Position numbers and translations under genes: made by a program | The notes under the pieces: model-generated | Seen by the model: the letters and a program-made list of their open reading frames with translations, nothing else | What the model was told of the DNA's origin: nothing | Database searches by the model: none | Shown: piece after piece, positions 34,822-44,132 of the stretch | Layout: the number at the start of each line of letters is the position of its first letter | How positions within the stretch are numbered: the first letter of the stretch is position 1 | From: Winogradskyella aurantia | Lineage (GTDB): Bacteria; Bacteroidota; Bacteroidia; Flavobacteriales; Flavobacteriaceae | Reading direction: 5' to 3' | Length of the DNA: 64,000 nt | Assembly (NCBI RefSeq): GCF_002266855.1 | Contig: NZ_NGJN01000001.1 | Span: forward strand, 620,001 to 684,000

Positions 34822-35754
34822 ATGCGCACATTTTCTATGGCTGTCCATGGTGGAGCCGGAACCCTTATCAAAGGCCTGATGACTCCAGAATTAGAAGAAG
34901 AGTATACCCAAGCACTTAAAGTTGCTTTAGATGCTGGTTATAAAATCCTTTCGGAAGGGGGAAGTTCACTGGATGCCGTGGAGGTTTCAGTAAAGCGTTT
35001 GGAGGATTCACCACTCTTTAATGCCGGAAAAGGCTCTGTTTTTACAGCGCAAGGCACTCACGAGATGGATGCGGCGATAATGGATGGCAAAACCTTAAAT
35101 GCGGGTGCGGTGTCTTTGGTTACAGGAATTAAAAACCCTGTATCGCTTGCTCGAGATGTTATGGACAAGAGCTATCACGTTTTTTTGGCGGGAAATGGAG
35201 CGATGGAATTTGCTAAAGAATTAGGTTATCAATTAAAAGACGAAACATACTTCTACGACGAGGTTAGATATAAACAATGGCTTGGAATAAAGGACAGTGA
35301 TAATTTTCAGCTTGATCATAGTGTAAAAAAAGACGGCAAGTTTGGTACTGTTGGAGCCGTGGCTTGTGACAAGGAAGGGAATGTTGCGGCAGCAACGTCT
35401 ACAGGTGGTATGACGAACAAGAAATGGGGACGTATAGGGGATTCACCTATGATAGGTGCTGGAAACTATGCCAACAATAAGACCTGTGCCGTATCCTGCA
35501 CTGGAAGTGGTGAATTCTTTATCAGGGGAGTTGTGGCTTATGATGTAGCTACACTGATTGAGCATAAGGGATTGAGCCTGAAAGACGCTGCAGATGAGGT
35601 TATCTACAAGCGGATTTTAGAGATTAATGGAGATGGCGGATTAATAGCTGTTGACGCTAAAGGCAATATAGCAATGCCATTCAATACAGAAGGTATGTAC
35701 CGCGCATTCAAATCTTCAAACGGGAATCAAAAAATAGGTATTTACAAGGATTAG
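34822..35754 (+). CDS. iaaA: Isoaspartyl peptidase / L-asparaginase (Ntn hydrolase, plant type)
   Basis: A 310-residue cytoplasmic N-terminal-nucleophile hydrolase. The precursor should cut itself before Thr176 (KFG/TVGAVACDKEGN), exposing the catalytic threonine; the substrate-side motifs GGMTNKKWGRIGDSPMIGAG and GSGEFFIRG are intact. This family splits beta-Asp dipeptides and asparagine. Its neighbours are cyanophycinase (convergent, four-base overlap) and cyanophycin synthetase, so its likely job is the last step of cyanophycin use: beta-Asp-Arg to Asp and Arg. There is no signal peptide. Confidence 0.93.
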   Translation: MRTFSMAVHGGAGTLIKGLMTPELEEEYTQALKVALDAGYKILSEGGSSLDAVEVSVKRLEDSPLFNAGKGSVFTAQGTHEMDAAIMDGKTLNAGAVSLVTGIKNPVSLARDVMDKSYHVFLAGNGAMEFAKELGYQLKDETYFYDEVRYKQWLGIKDSDNFQLDHSVKKDGKFGTVGAVACDKEGNVAAATSTGGMTNKKWGRIGDSPMIGAGNYANNKTCAVSCTGSGEFFIRGVVAYDVATLIEHKGLSLKDAADEVIYKRILEINGDGGLIAVDAKGNIAMPFNTEGMYRAFKSSNGNQKIGIYKD

Positions 35755-36614
35755 ATAAAGGGTGCTTCAATCGGTAAGACCTTAACTTCACGTTTTTTAA
35801 TATCATATTGGTCACTGTTGGAAAGGACGTGAATCGTTAAATTGGTCATTGTCATTGGTGTTCCTTCCTCAAGAATTTTTTCATTGTTATGCGTTAAGGT
35901 GCTTCCGTCAAAAATAATAACCATACCCGAACCAATTACCGTACAATCATTTCCATTTTTTATGATCATACCGGTATCTTCCGCCAAACCAAAACCTATG
36001 AGATGAGGAAATTTAGCAACCGCTTCCGATTGCCTCCCAAAACGACCACGTCTTATAAAATGGGTATCTATTATGGCATCAGGCAATAAACCTAAGCCAT
36101 TATACATATTGACAGCACCTTTTATAAAAGATTCTGACGCACTGCCGCCAGAAATCATTTCATTGGCCATAGCCATTGCTCCCGCACTCGTCCCAGCAAT
36201 AACAAAACCCGTTTCATTTTTGTAGCGATCTACTAAGATTTTATGAATACTAGTACCTCCGATTTTATCTGTAATTTTAGACTGATCACCTCCAGAAAAC
36301 ATGACGCAATTGGCATTGCGTATGAGCATTAGGGCATGTTCTGTCTCCGAATCTTCTTTAGAACGAATATCTAAAACGTCAATATTCTTGCACCCAAGTT
36401 TTGAGAATGCCTTTAAATAATTATCTCCAACCTCAATAGGAATGCTCGACGCGGTAGGGATTACAACGATATTTGCATCTTTGCCGCCGGCTTCCTTAAC
36501 CACATGGGCAAGTATGCCTTCCTCAACGAATTCAAGTGTGTACATTTCTTCCTTTTCAATGCCCTTATCCTCGTTACCGCCTATTGGTATTAGGGTTCCC
36601 TTAATTTCATTCAT
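35751..36614 (-). CDS. cphB: Cyanophycinase
   Basis: A 287-residue serine peptidase of the S51 family that degrades cyanophycin to beta-Asp-Arg dipeptides. The nucleophile elbow is GTSAGAMAM with Ser143. MFSGGDQSKI and the conserved IDTHFIRRGRFGR segment are present. There is no signal peptide, so it is the intracellular form working on the cell's own granules rather than a secreted scavenger. It is divergent from cphA (93 bases between starts) and convergent with iaaA. Confidence 0.95.
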   Translation of the reverse strand: MNEIKGTLIPIGGNEDKGIEKEEMYTLEFVEEGILAHVVKEAGGKDANIVVIPTASSIPIEVGDNYLKAFSKLGCKNIDVLDIRSKEDSETEHALMLIRNANCVMFSGGDQSKITDKIGGTSIHKILVDRYKNETGFVIAGTSAGAMAMANEMISGGSASESFIKGAVNMYNGLGLLPDAIIDTHFIRRGRFGRQSEAVAKFPHLIGFGLAEDTGMIIKNGNDCTVIGSGMVIIFDGSTLTHNNEKILEEGTPMTMTNLTIHVLSNSDQYDIKKREVKVLPIEAPFI

Positions 36615-36707
36615 AACAACAAGTGTAAAATATTCGGTAAAAATAAATTAATTTTCCTGTTGAAAATACTATATTTAACATCTTTCACTAACAAATAATC
36701 AACTGCT

Positions 36708-39347
36708 ATGGAGATACGAAGTATAAATGCTATGAGAGGTCCAAACTATTGGTCCATAAGGAGGCATAAGTTAATAGTAATGGTTTTAGATCTTCAGGAC
36801 ATGGAGGAAAAGCCTTCTAATAAAGTTGATGGATTTTATCAACGATTAAAAGCCATGTTCCCTGGCATGTACGAGCACCGCTGTTCTGTAGGAGAACCAG
36901 GAGGTTTTTTTCAAAGAGTGGAGGAAGGCACATGGATGGGTCATATAATAGAGCATATAGCTTTAGAGATACAAACCTTAGCAGGAATGGATGTTGGCTT
37001 TGGAAGAACAAGGGGCTATGGTGAAAAAGGGGTATACAACGTCGTGTTTGCTTATATGGAAGAGTCCGTTGGTCGTTATGCGGCAAAGGCATCGGTTAAA
37101 ATATGTGAAGCACTTATTTCAGGAGACGATTATGATTTGTCTGCTGATATTCAGGAAATGCGTGAATTGCGTGAAGCCGATCGTTTAGGGCCAAGTACAG
37201 GTTCTATCGTTGCTGAAGCGGAAGCTAGAGGTATTCCATGGATACGATTAAATAAATATTCACTCTGTCAATTGGGCTATGGCGCAAATCAAAAGCGGAT
37301 ACAAGCAACCGTAACAAGTGAAACAAGTAGTATTGGTGTTGAATTGGCTTGCGATAAGGAAGACACCAAATATCTTTTGGAACAAGCTGAGGTTGAGGTG
37401 CCAAGAGGCGATATTATTAAACGTGAGCGCAGCTTGGAGGACGCTTGTCGATATGTTGGATATCCCTTAGTAATTAAACCAATCGACGGTAATCATGGAA
37501 GAGGAATTACCGTAAACATAAATAATTATGAAGACGCTTTAGAGGCATTTAGACAGGCTAAAGAAAGTTCACGTAGCGGCTCTATTATAGTTGAAAAATA
37601 TATAACAGGGGAGGATTATAGACTTCTTGTAATAAACAATAAATTGGTGGCAGCTGCGAAACGCACTCCTGCTCATGTCATCGGTGATGGAAAATCAACA
37701 GTACAACAATTAATTGATAAGGTCAATAAAGATCCTAGACGTGGGTATGGTCATGAAAATGTTTTAACCCAGATATCCGTTAACGAATTAACTAAAACCA
37801 TCATTAAGGATGCAGGCTATACCCTTGATTCCATACTTGCAGACGGGGAGACATTAATACTAAAGGATACTGCAAATCTAAGTACTGGTGGCACCGCTGA
37901 GGATGTAACAGATATCGTGCATCCCGCAAATATTTCTATGGCAGAGCGAATATCTAAAATTATTGATTTGGATATTTGTGGTATTGACGTTATAACCACA
38001 GATATTACAAAACCACTATCCGAAACAGGCGGAGCCGTTTTAGAAGTTAATGCTGGTCCTGGTTTTAGAATGCATTTGGCCCCTACAACTGGTCTCCCGC
38101 GAAATGTCGCTGCTCCTGTAATTGACAAGTTATTTCCTATAAAAGGTGATACGGGGCGTATTCCTATCATAGCCCTTACGGGAACTAACGGTAAGACAAC
38201 GACATCAAGATTAATTGCACATATTGCAAAAATGAGTGGATATCGCGTAGGATATACAACCAGTGATGGAGTTTATATTCAGAACAGATTATTAATGACA
38301 GGTGATTGCACTGGTCCGGCAAGTGCGGAGTTTGTTTTGAAAGATCCTACGGTGAACTTTGCAGTTTTGGAATGTGCCCGTGGTGGACTTTTACGTGCGG
38401 GTTTAGGCTTTAAGAAATGCGATGTGGGAATCGTTACAAATGTTGCCGCAGACCATCTCGGTTTAAAGGGTATACATACCATAGAGCAGTTGGCGAAAGT
38501 AAAAGGTGTAATTCCAGAAACCGTTTTACCCGACGGTTATACCATATTGAATGCAGATGATGATTTGGTTTATGATATGAGACGATCTGTTCAATCTAAT
38601 GTGGCTTTATTCTCAATGGATGAGAATAATCCGAGGATAAAGGCGCTTCAACGCTTACACGGTATTACTGCAGTTTATGAAAACGGTTATGTAACGATTT
38701 GCCGTGGCGAATGGAAAATGCGATTAATGCAGGCTGAGAATATTCCACTAACTTATGGTGGGAAAGCAAAATTTATGATTCAAAATGTATTGGCGGCGGT
38801 ATTGGCTGCCCATGTGCAAGGTATAAGTAATGAAGATATAAAGGCCGCTTTAGAGACCTTTATCCCTTCAGCAGCTCAAACTCCTGGGCGGTTGAATCTT
38901 TTTGAGTTTGAAAACTTTAAAATCTTATTAGACTATGCCCATAACCCGGCAGGCATGCGTGCTTTAAAGAAATTTACGGATGAGTTGGAGGCGACCGTTA
39001 AGGTTGGTATTATTGCGGGTATTGGTGATAGGCGCGTAGAGGATAATAATGAAATGGGCAAAATTGCTTCTGAAATGTTTGATGAGATAATCATTAGACA
39101 AGATAAACGTCTAAGAGGTAAGACTGAGGAAGAACTTATAAAAATGCTAGATGATGGGATTAAAATGCATGACCCTAATAAAAAGACGACCATAATTCCG
39201 TCTGAACGTGAGGCAATTACATATGCCGTGAAACATGCTAAGAAAGGTTCCTTGATTATTTTAAGTAGTGATGTTGTGCCCGATGCCCTCGATTTGGTCA
39301 AGGAATTGAAAGAAAAAGAATCGAAGGGAGAATTAAAATTCACATAA
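36708..39347 (+). CDS. cphA: Cyanophycin synthetase
   Basis: An 879-residue ATP-dependent, non-ribosomal ligase that alternately adds Asp and Arg to build multi-L-arginyl-poly-L-aspartate. Three parts are visible: an N-terminal domain starting IRSINAMRGPNYWSIRRHKL, an ATP-grasp domain (about 220-470, VIKPIDGNHGRGITVNI and GAVLEVNAGPGFRMHLAPT) that adds Asp, and a Mur-ligase-like domain with the P-loop GTNGKTT (from Gly492) and LDYAHNPAGMRALKKF that adds Arg. All main motifs are intact and length matches the family. Divergent from cphB. Confidence 0.96.
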   Translation: MEIRSINAMRGPNYWSIRRHKLIVMVLDLQDMEEKPSNKVDGFYQRLKAMFPGMYEHRCSVGEPGGFFQRVEEGTWMGHIIEHIALEIQTLAGMDVGFGRTRGYGEKGVYNVVFAYMEESVGRYAAKASVKICEALISGDDYDLSADIQEMRELREADRLGPSTGSIVAEAEARGIPWIRLNKYSLCQLGYGANQKRIQATVTSETSSIGVELACDKEDTKYLLEQAEVEVPRGDIIKRERSLEDACRYVGYPLVIKPIDGNHGRGITVNINNYEDALEAFRQAKESSRSGSIIVEKYITGEDYRLLVINNKLVAAAKRTPAHVIGDGKSTVQQLIDKVNKDPRRGYGHENVLTQISVNELTKTIIKDAGYTLDSILADGETLILKDTANLSTGGTAEDVTDIVHPANISMAERISKIIDLDICGIDVITTDITKPLSETGGAVLEVNAGPGFRMHLAPTTGLPRNVAAPVIDKLFPIKGDTGRIPIIALTGTNGKTTTSRLIAHIAKMSGYRVGYTTSDGVYIQNRLLMTGDCTGPASAEFVLKDPTVNFAVLECARGGLLRAGLGFKKCDVGIVTNVAADHLGLKGIHTIEQLAKVKGVIPETVLPDGYTILNADDDLVYDMRRSVQSNVALFSMDENNPRIKALQRLHGITAVYENGYVTICRGEWKMRLMQAENIPLTYGGKAKFMIQNVLAAVLAAHVQGISNEDIKAALETFIPSAAQTPGRLNLFEFENFKILLDYAHNPAGMRALKKFTDELEATVKVGIIAGIGDRRVEDNNEMGKIASEMFDEIIIRQDKRLRGKTEEELIKMLDDGIKMHDPNKKTTIIPSEREAITYAVKHAKKGSLIILSSDVVPDALDLVKELKEKESKGELKFT

Positions 39348-39375
39348 AAAAAGCCGAAACAATGGTTTCGGCTTT
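39344..39375. terminator. Terminator between cphA and the small secreted gene
   Basis: An 11-bp perfect stem, AAAGCCGAAAC (39350-39360) with GTTTCGGCTTT (39365-39375), has a 4-base loop. On the minus strand it is followed by seven T, so it best fits the gene at 39444; it lies three bases beyond the cphA stop and may serve both. Confidence 0.85.
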
Positions 39376-39443
39376 AATAGCACATTTATTTAAACTTAAC
39401 AGACCTAGCCAAAAAATACTAGTGGTTGTAATCTGTCATTATC

Positions 39444-39704
39444 TTAACAAAGCTTTACAGTTTTAACCTTTATTTGTAGGCTTTTTCTATACGCTTTAAC
39501 ACTTATAATTTCGTTACTTTTCTTGCGGTTAATTTTTAAAACCTTAGCTTTAAGTTCAGAAGAAATAGTAGTTTTCTTAACTTGAGGTTTTTCAGTACCG
39601 AATATTTTGTCCTTTTCGGCACTGCTATTAACAACCGACCCGTTCTGAGCAAAAGTTGTTGAAAAAAATATCAAGAAAAATAGGAGGATTAGACCCTGTT
39701 TCAT
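39444..39704 (-). CDS. Small secreted basic protein
   Basis: An 86-residue frame with a good signal peptide (LILLFFLIFFSTTFAQ) and a Lys/Ser-rich mature part of about 65 residues (LKAKVLKINRKKSNEIISVKAYRKSLQIKVKTVKLC) with one terminal Cys. No family recognised. It has a strong terminator downstream, which supports its being a real gene. The 270 bases upstream hold only a 32-codon plus-strand frame (39830-39928) that I do not trust. Function unknown. Confidence 0.6.
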   Translation of the reverse strand: MKQGLILLFFLIFFSTTFAQNGSVVNSSAEKDKIFGTEKPQVKKTTISSELKAKVLKINRKKSNEIISVKAYRKSLQIKVKTVKLC

Positions 39705-39974
39705 GATTTGAGGAATTAATGGATTAATTGGTACTAAAGTAACATGAAATATTGAATTGCCTTAATATTCTAGATGAAAAATGATGATAAATGGATAAGA
39801 TGAATTAATTCGTTAATAATTTCGACCAAATGCAAATAATGGACTGGCAATTGATACATTACAATAAAATAACCCTTGGAGCACAAGATTTTATATCGGG
39901 CAGACGAAAGTTACCTCTAAAAAAGTAAAGACGTTATAACATATATTTTTAGTCCCTTAAATTCCGTATAATAC

Positions 39975-41387
39975 ATGACAGATTATAAAGATAATACCTA
40001 TTTCGACTTGTTTTCTAAGCAAAAACAAAATCAATTTAGAGTAGCGCAATCCACATACAAAGAAAGAATTAGAAAGTTAGATAAGCTTCAGCGAGCTTTG
40101 GAATATACTTACAGGGAAGCTATTCACGAAGCTTTATATAAGGATTTAGCCAAGCCGAAAATAGAAGCTGAATTATCAGAAATTTACCAAATTCTGGGAG
40201 ACATTAAATATGTAAAAAAACATTTGCGTCAATGGATGCGAAAGCAAAAAGTAAAGACACCAATTTCATTATTGGGCTCTAGTTCCTACTATATTTTTGA
40301 ACCAAAAGGGGTATGTTTAATAATTTCACCATGGAACTTTCCCTTTAACTTAACCTTTGGGCCTTTAATCTCTGCCATTGCAGCTGGTAATACAGCCATC
40401 ATTAAGCCCTCTGAGATGACGCCAAATTCGTCGGCATTAATGGCTAAAATTATTGAAGATCTTTTTTTAGAAGAAGAGGTTGCACTGATACAAGGCGAAG
40501 TTGAGGTCTCTACAGAATTGCTAAAATTACCATTTAACCATATTTTCTTTACAGGCTCACCTCAAGTGGGTAAGATTGTTATGACCGCCGCTGCCAAACA
40601 TCTGTCTTCTGTAACCCTTGAATTAGGCGGTAAGTCGCCAACTGTGGTGGATGACTCTGCTAATATAGATGCTGCTGCAAAAAAAATTGTCTGGGGTAAA
40701 TATATGAACTGTGGGCAAATTTGTGTGTCACCAGATTATGTTTTGGTAGACGCCAAAATTGAATCTCAACTTATTAATGCTTGTAAAAAATGGATTAAAA
40801 CTTACTTTCACGATGAGCCTCAAACCTCTAGTTCCTATGGTAGAATTGTAACGGATAAACATTTTAATCGCTTAAAGGGCCACATAGAAAATGCGGTAAA
40901 TCTTGGCGCAAAAATTGAAATAGGCGGCGACACGGAGGCTAAAGATAAATTTATAGCACCAACCATTGTATCAGGTTTAAAAGAAGAGGCTAGTTTGCTA
41001 AATGAGGAAATTTTTGGTCCCATACTGCCAATTGTCACCTACCATAACCTTAAAGACGCTATAGCCTATATAAATTCCAAAGAAAGACCATTGGCACTTT
41101 ACATTTACAGTAAGACCAAGGCAAATATAAAAGCAGTTATTCAAAACACAAGAGCTGGTGGTACATGTATTAATAACAATGTCGTTCACTATGCCAATCA
41201 TAATTTACCTTTTGGAGGTATAAATAATAGTGGAATTGGCAAGAGTCACGGGTTTTATGGGTTTAGAGCTTTTTCTAATGAGCGAGCGGTGGTGAAGCAA
41301 CATACATTTGGAGTTACTGAATTTCTATTTCCGCCATACAGTAGTTTAAAGGAAAAATTTGCACAACTGACCATAAAATGGTTTTAA
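39975..41387 (+). CDS. Aldehyde dehydrogenase (class 3-like)
   Basis: A 470-residue NAD(P)-dependent aldehyde dehydrogenase. Catalytic landmarks are the proton-transfer Asn in ISPWNFPFNLTFGPL, the NAD-binding FFTGSPQVGKIVM, the general-base Glu in TLELGGKSPTVV and the nucleophile Cys in MNCGQICVSPDYV. Length and the C-terminal region with SLKEKFAQLTIKWF fit the class 3 / fatty aldehyde group, which oxidises medium- and long-chain aldehydes. It stands alone between cphA and the glycan locus, converging on the glycosylasparaginase gene. The substrate is not determined. Confidence 0.92.
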   Translation: MTDYKDNTYFDLFSKQKQNQFRVAQSTYKERIRKLDKLQRALEYTYREAIHEALYKDLAKPKIEAELSEIYQILGDIKYVKKHLRQWMRKQKVKTPISLLGSSSYYIFEPKGVCLIISPWNFPFNLTFGPLISAIAAGNTAIIKPSEMTPNSSALMAKIIEDLFLEEEVALIQGEVEVSTELLKLPFNHIFFTGSPQVGKIVMTAAAKHLSSVTLELGGKSPTVVDDSANIDAAAKKIVWGKYMNCGQICVSPDYVLVDAKIESQLINACKKWIKTYFHDEPQTSSSYGRIVTDKHFNRLKGHIENAVNLGAKIEIGGDTEAKDKFIAPTIVSGLKEEASLLNEEIFGPILPIVTYHNLKDAIAYINSKERPLALYIYSKTKANIKAVIQNTRAGGTCINNNVVHYANHNLPFGGINNSGIGKSHGFYGFRAFSNERAVVKQHTFGVTEFLFPPYSSLKEKFAQLTIKWF

Positions 41388-41409
41388 ATGGAATGTTAGA
41401 GGCCTTTTT

Positions 41410-42429
41410 TTAGGAGTGGTCAGTTTTATTATAAAAATCCGATTGGATTTGTTCATTAACGCCATCTTGAAATTTAGTCATGCTAAACCATTGATGTATA
41501 GAGTAACTTCCTGTCTCACCTTTTTTATTTACAGCGATATAACCCACTTGAAAATCTTTGTAATTACTATTAGGTTTCTTCACAATTCTGTGGATAGCCT
41601 CTTCACAAGCTTCTTGTGGCGATTTGCCCTGGCGCATCAATTCAACGACTAAGAAGCTCCCAACCGTTTTCACCACTTCTTCACCTAGACCTGTCGCAAC
41701 TGCGGCACCAATTTCATTATCTACAAATAAGCCAGAACCAATAATTGGTGAATCACCAACACGCCCCGCCATTTTATAGGCCAGTCCACTAGTTGTGCAT
41801 GCACCGGAAATATCACCATTTTTGTCAATGGCCAACATACCTATGGTATCATGATTTTCAATATTAATGATGGGTTTATATTTGGCTTCAACTTTCCATT
41901 TTTCCCAGGCACTTTTTGAAGCTTCAGTCAACAATTCTTCGGGTTCAAACCCCTGTGAGATGGCAAATTGCAAAGCGCCTTCTCCAGCAAGCATCACATG
42001 TGGTGTATCTTCCATCACCTTTCTAGCCACAGAAACGGCATGAGTTATATTCTTAAGATATACGACAGCGCCACAATTACCATGTTTGTCCATAATACAA
42101 GCATCAAGAGTAACATTACCATCCCGGTCTGGTAAACCACCCTTGCCAACAGATTGCCCTTTTTCATTAGCTTCTTCTATGCGGCAGCCTTGTTCTACAG
42201 CATCCAGGGCATTTCCTCCAGCTTGTAGAACTTCCATAGCCTTAGATGTGGCATCTTTCACACCCCAAGTTGCAATGACTAATGGTAAACTTTTTAAATC
42301 TGTTATAACACTTTTATGGTCTTCAGTGATTTTTTTTGAGTTAGTGTCATCACAACCTAATATCGAACTTCCAACAGCTAACCCAACACCGGTTAATGAA
42401 GTATGTTTAATAAATTGTCGTCTTTTCAT
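41410..42429 (-). CDS. N4-(beta-N-acetylglucosaminyl)-L-asparaginase (glycosylasparaginase)
   Basis: A 339-residue Ntn hydrolase that cleaves the GlcNAc-Asn bond, the last step of N-glycan breakdown. Autoprocessing should occur before Thr195 (ENHD/TIGMLAIDKNG), exposing the nucleophile; GACTTSGLAYKMAGRVGDSPIIGSG forms the substrate pocket. The N-terminus MKRRQFIKHTSLTGVGLAVG looks like a twin-arginine signal ending in a lipobox (SILGC, Cys26), so the enzyme is probably exported folded and lipid-anchored. It follows the sugar transporter gene by 10 bases in the GH92-MFS-asparaginase operon. Confidence 0.94.
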   Translation of the reverse strand: MKRRQFIKHTSLTGVGLAVGSSILGCDDTNSKKITEDHKSVITDLKSLPLVIATWGVKDATSKAMEVLQAGGNALDAVEQGCRIEEANEKGQSVGKGGLPDRDGNVTLDACIMDKHGNCGAVVYLKNITHAVSVARKVMEDTPHVMLAGEGALQFAISQGFEPEELLTEASKSAWEKWKVEAKYKPIINIENHDTIGMLAIDKNGDISGACTTSGLAYKMAGRVGDSPIIGSGLFVDNEIGAAVATGLGEEVVKTVGSFLVVELMRQGKSPQEACEEAIHRIVKKPNSNYKDFQVGYIAVNKKGETGSYSIHQWFSMTKFQDGVNEQIQSDFYNKTDHS

Positions 42430-42439
42430 GGGATATGTT

Positions 42440-44113
42440 TTAATAGGTTACGCCTTGCTTATCGAGTACTGTTTTAGTTCTAAAGGCATAAAATAATAAG
42501 TAAACAAAACAGGCAACAGCAATCCAATATGATGATTGTATGCTAAATACATCTGCTAATTTGCCTTGAACAGGTGGAATTATAGCACCACCTAAAATCA
42601 TCATAATTAAAAATGCCGACCCTTGTGAGGTATATTTACCTAGACCAGCAATACTCAATGTAAATATACAAGGCCACATTATTGAACAGAATAAACCACC
42701 AGAAAGGAACGCGAATAAGGCGACATTCCCTGATGAAAATAAACCAATGAGCATACCTAGAACACCGAGAAAGCTGAATATTTTTAATGTTGTAACAGGA
42801 TTGTCTTTAGCCAAATAAAATCCAAAAATTTGGACGGCTATACAGAGAGCGAAAAAAATAATTTCATTACTTGAAAATTCGTTGCCGGCTATCCAGTTTA
42901 CGGATAGTATTACCGCAAAAGCAATGTATGGTACAATAATTAACAAAATCTTTTTTAAACCTTCACTTGGATTAAAAACGGTTATGGCGCCAACCCAGCG
43001 TCCAATCATTAATCCTCCCCAATACAATGAAATATATAAGCCTAATTGCGAATCATTAAGTATTGGTAGGCCTAGTGCATTTAGTCCGGTATCAGCAACA
43101 GATTGCTTCAATAATTCACCTAAATTACTTCCAATGGTTACTTCAACACCTACATAGGTGAATATAGCAAGCATACCTAAAACGAGTTGTGGATATTTCA
43201 TAGCGCCCCAACCTCCTGGTTTTTTTGTAGCGCTAGTATTGGCAATAAATACAGCGGCAATTACCGCGAAAAGTGCAACGAATAAAACAACCAATCTCGT
43301 TTTTTCTACGCTTTCTGTGGCTACAGCTTCTCCAGCATATGTACTAAAGATATAGCCGAAGCATCCAACAATGATAAGTGTTAGAATAATTAACAAGTTA
43401 CGTGCTTTGTTAGCAGGCTCAAAGGCAGTATCTGATTTGAGTTCAGGTAGTTTTCTTGAAAAATAAAATAAGGCTGCTGCCACTAAAAATAAAGCCCCTA
43501 CGCCTAAGTATAAGCTCTGAACTGTGACCAAGGTAATTTCATTATTACTTATCATGGTGGCAAGTTCATCTGTACTCCATGACGCAGATCCAAAAATAAC
43601 CAAGCTAACCACAATAGGTCCGATGGTGGTGCCAAAAGAGTTAATACCCCCAGCTAAGTTTAAGCGATGCGATCCTGTTTTAGGATCTCCTAAAGCAATG
43701 GCAAATGGGTTTGCCGCTGTTTGTTGTAATGAGAAACCCAAGGCCACTATAAAATAAGCAATAAGTACAAAATAGAATACACTTGTTTGACCTTGCTCAG
43801 CACCTGCGGTCGCAGGATACATCACGAATGCACCGATAGCCGAGAGTAATAGGCCATATATAATTCCATTCTTATAGCCCCAATTATTCATAATATCTTT
43901 TTTAATGGAGCCAGATAATACGAACAAAAGAAGAGCGCCAATATAGTAGGCACCATAAAAGGCGAAATCAACTAATTGAGATTGAAATTGATCAATATTA
44001 AAGTAGGTTTTGCAAAAGGGAATGAAAACACCATTAGATGCAGCGATAAACCCCCAGAAAAAGAAAACGGTCACTAAAGTTGCTAAAGCCGATTTGTTGT
44101 TTTGATTGGTCAT
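42440..44113 (-). CDS. Sugar MFS transporter (FucP/NagP-like)
   Basis: A 557-residue transporter of the FHS/FucP group, which imports monosaccharides with protons. The ATG at 44113 ([22 protein letters not shown]) is chosen over one 21 codons upstream, since it sits directly before TM1. The signature [17 protein letters not shown] and [38 protein letters not shown] are conserved. It is longer than E. coli FucP because of an enlarged mid-region (about 245-340) with extra hydrophobic segments. Within the operon GH92, transporter, glycosylasparaginase, mannose or GlcNAc is the likely substrate. Confidence 0.92.
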   Translation of the reverse strand: MTNQNNKSALATLVTVFFFWGFIAASNGVFIPFCKTYFNIDQFQSQLVDFAFYGAYYIGALLLFVLSGSIKKDIMNNWGYKNGIIYGLLLSAIGAFVMYPATAGAEQGQTSVFYFVLIAYFIVALGFSLQQTAANPFAIALGDPKTGSHRLNLAGGINSFGTTIGPIVVSLVIFGSASWSTDELATMISNNEITLVTVQSLYLGVGALFLVAAALFYFSRKLPELKSDTAFEPANKARNLLIILTLIIVGCFGYIFSTYAGEAVATESVEKTRLVVLFVALFAVIAAVFIANTSATKKPGGWGAMKYPQLVLGMLAIFTYVGVEVTIGSNLGELLKQSVADTGLNALGLPILNDSQLGLYISLYWGGLMIGRWVGAITVFNPSEGLKKILLIIVPYIAFAVILSVNWIAGNEFSSNEIIFFALCIAVQIFGFYLAKDNPVTTLKIFSFLGVLGMLIGLFSSGNVALFAFLSGGLFCSIMWPCIFTLSIAGLGKYTSQGSAFLIMMILGGAIIPPVQGKLADVFSIQSSYWIAVACFVYLLFYAFRTKTVLDKQGVTY

Positions 44114-44132
44114 TAAATGGATAGTTGTTAGT

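Noticed and set aside
39830..39928. 32-codon plus-strand frame (MQIMDWQLIHYN...) before the aldehyde dehydrogenase gene.
   Set aside because: It has no clear promoter and no hydrophobic or compositional signal, and is too short to support without conservation data.
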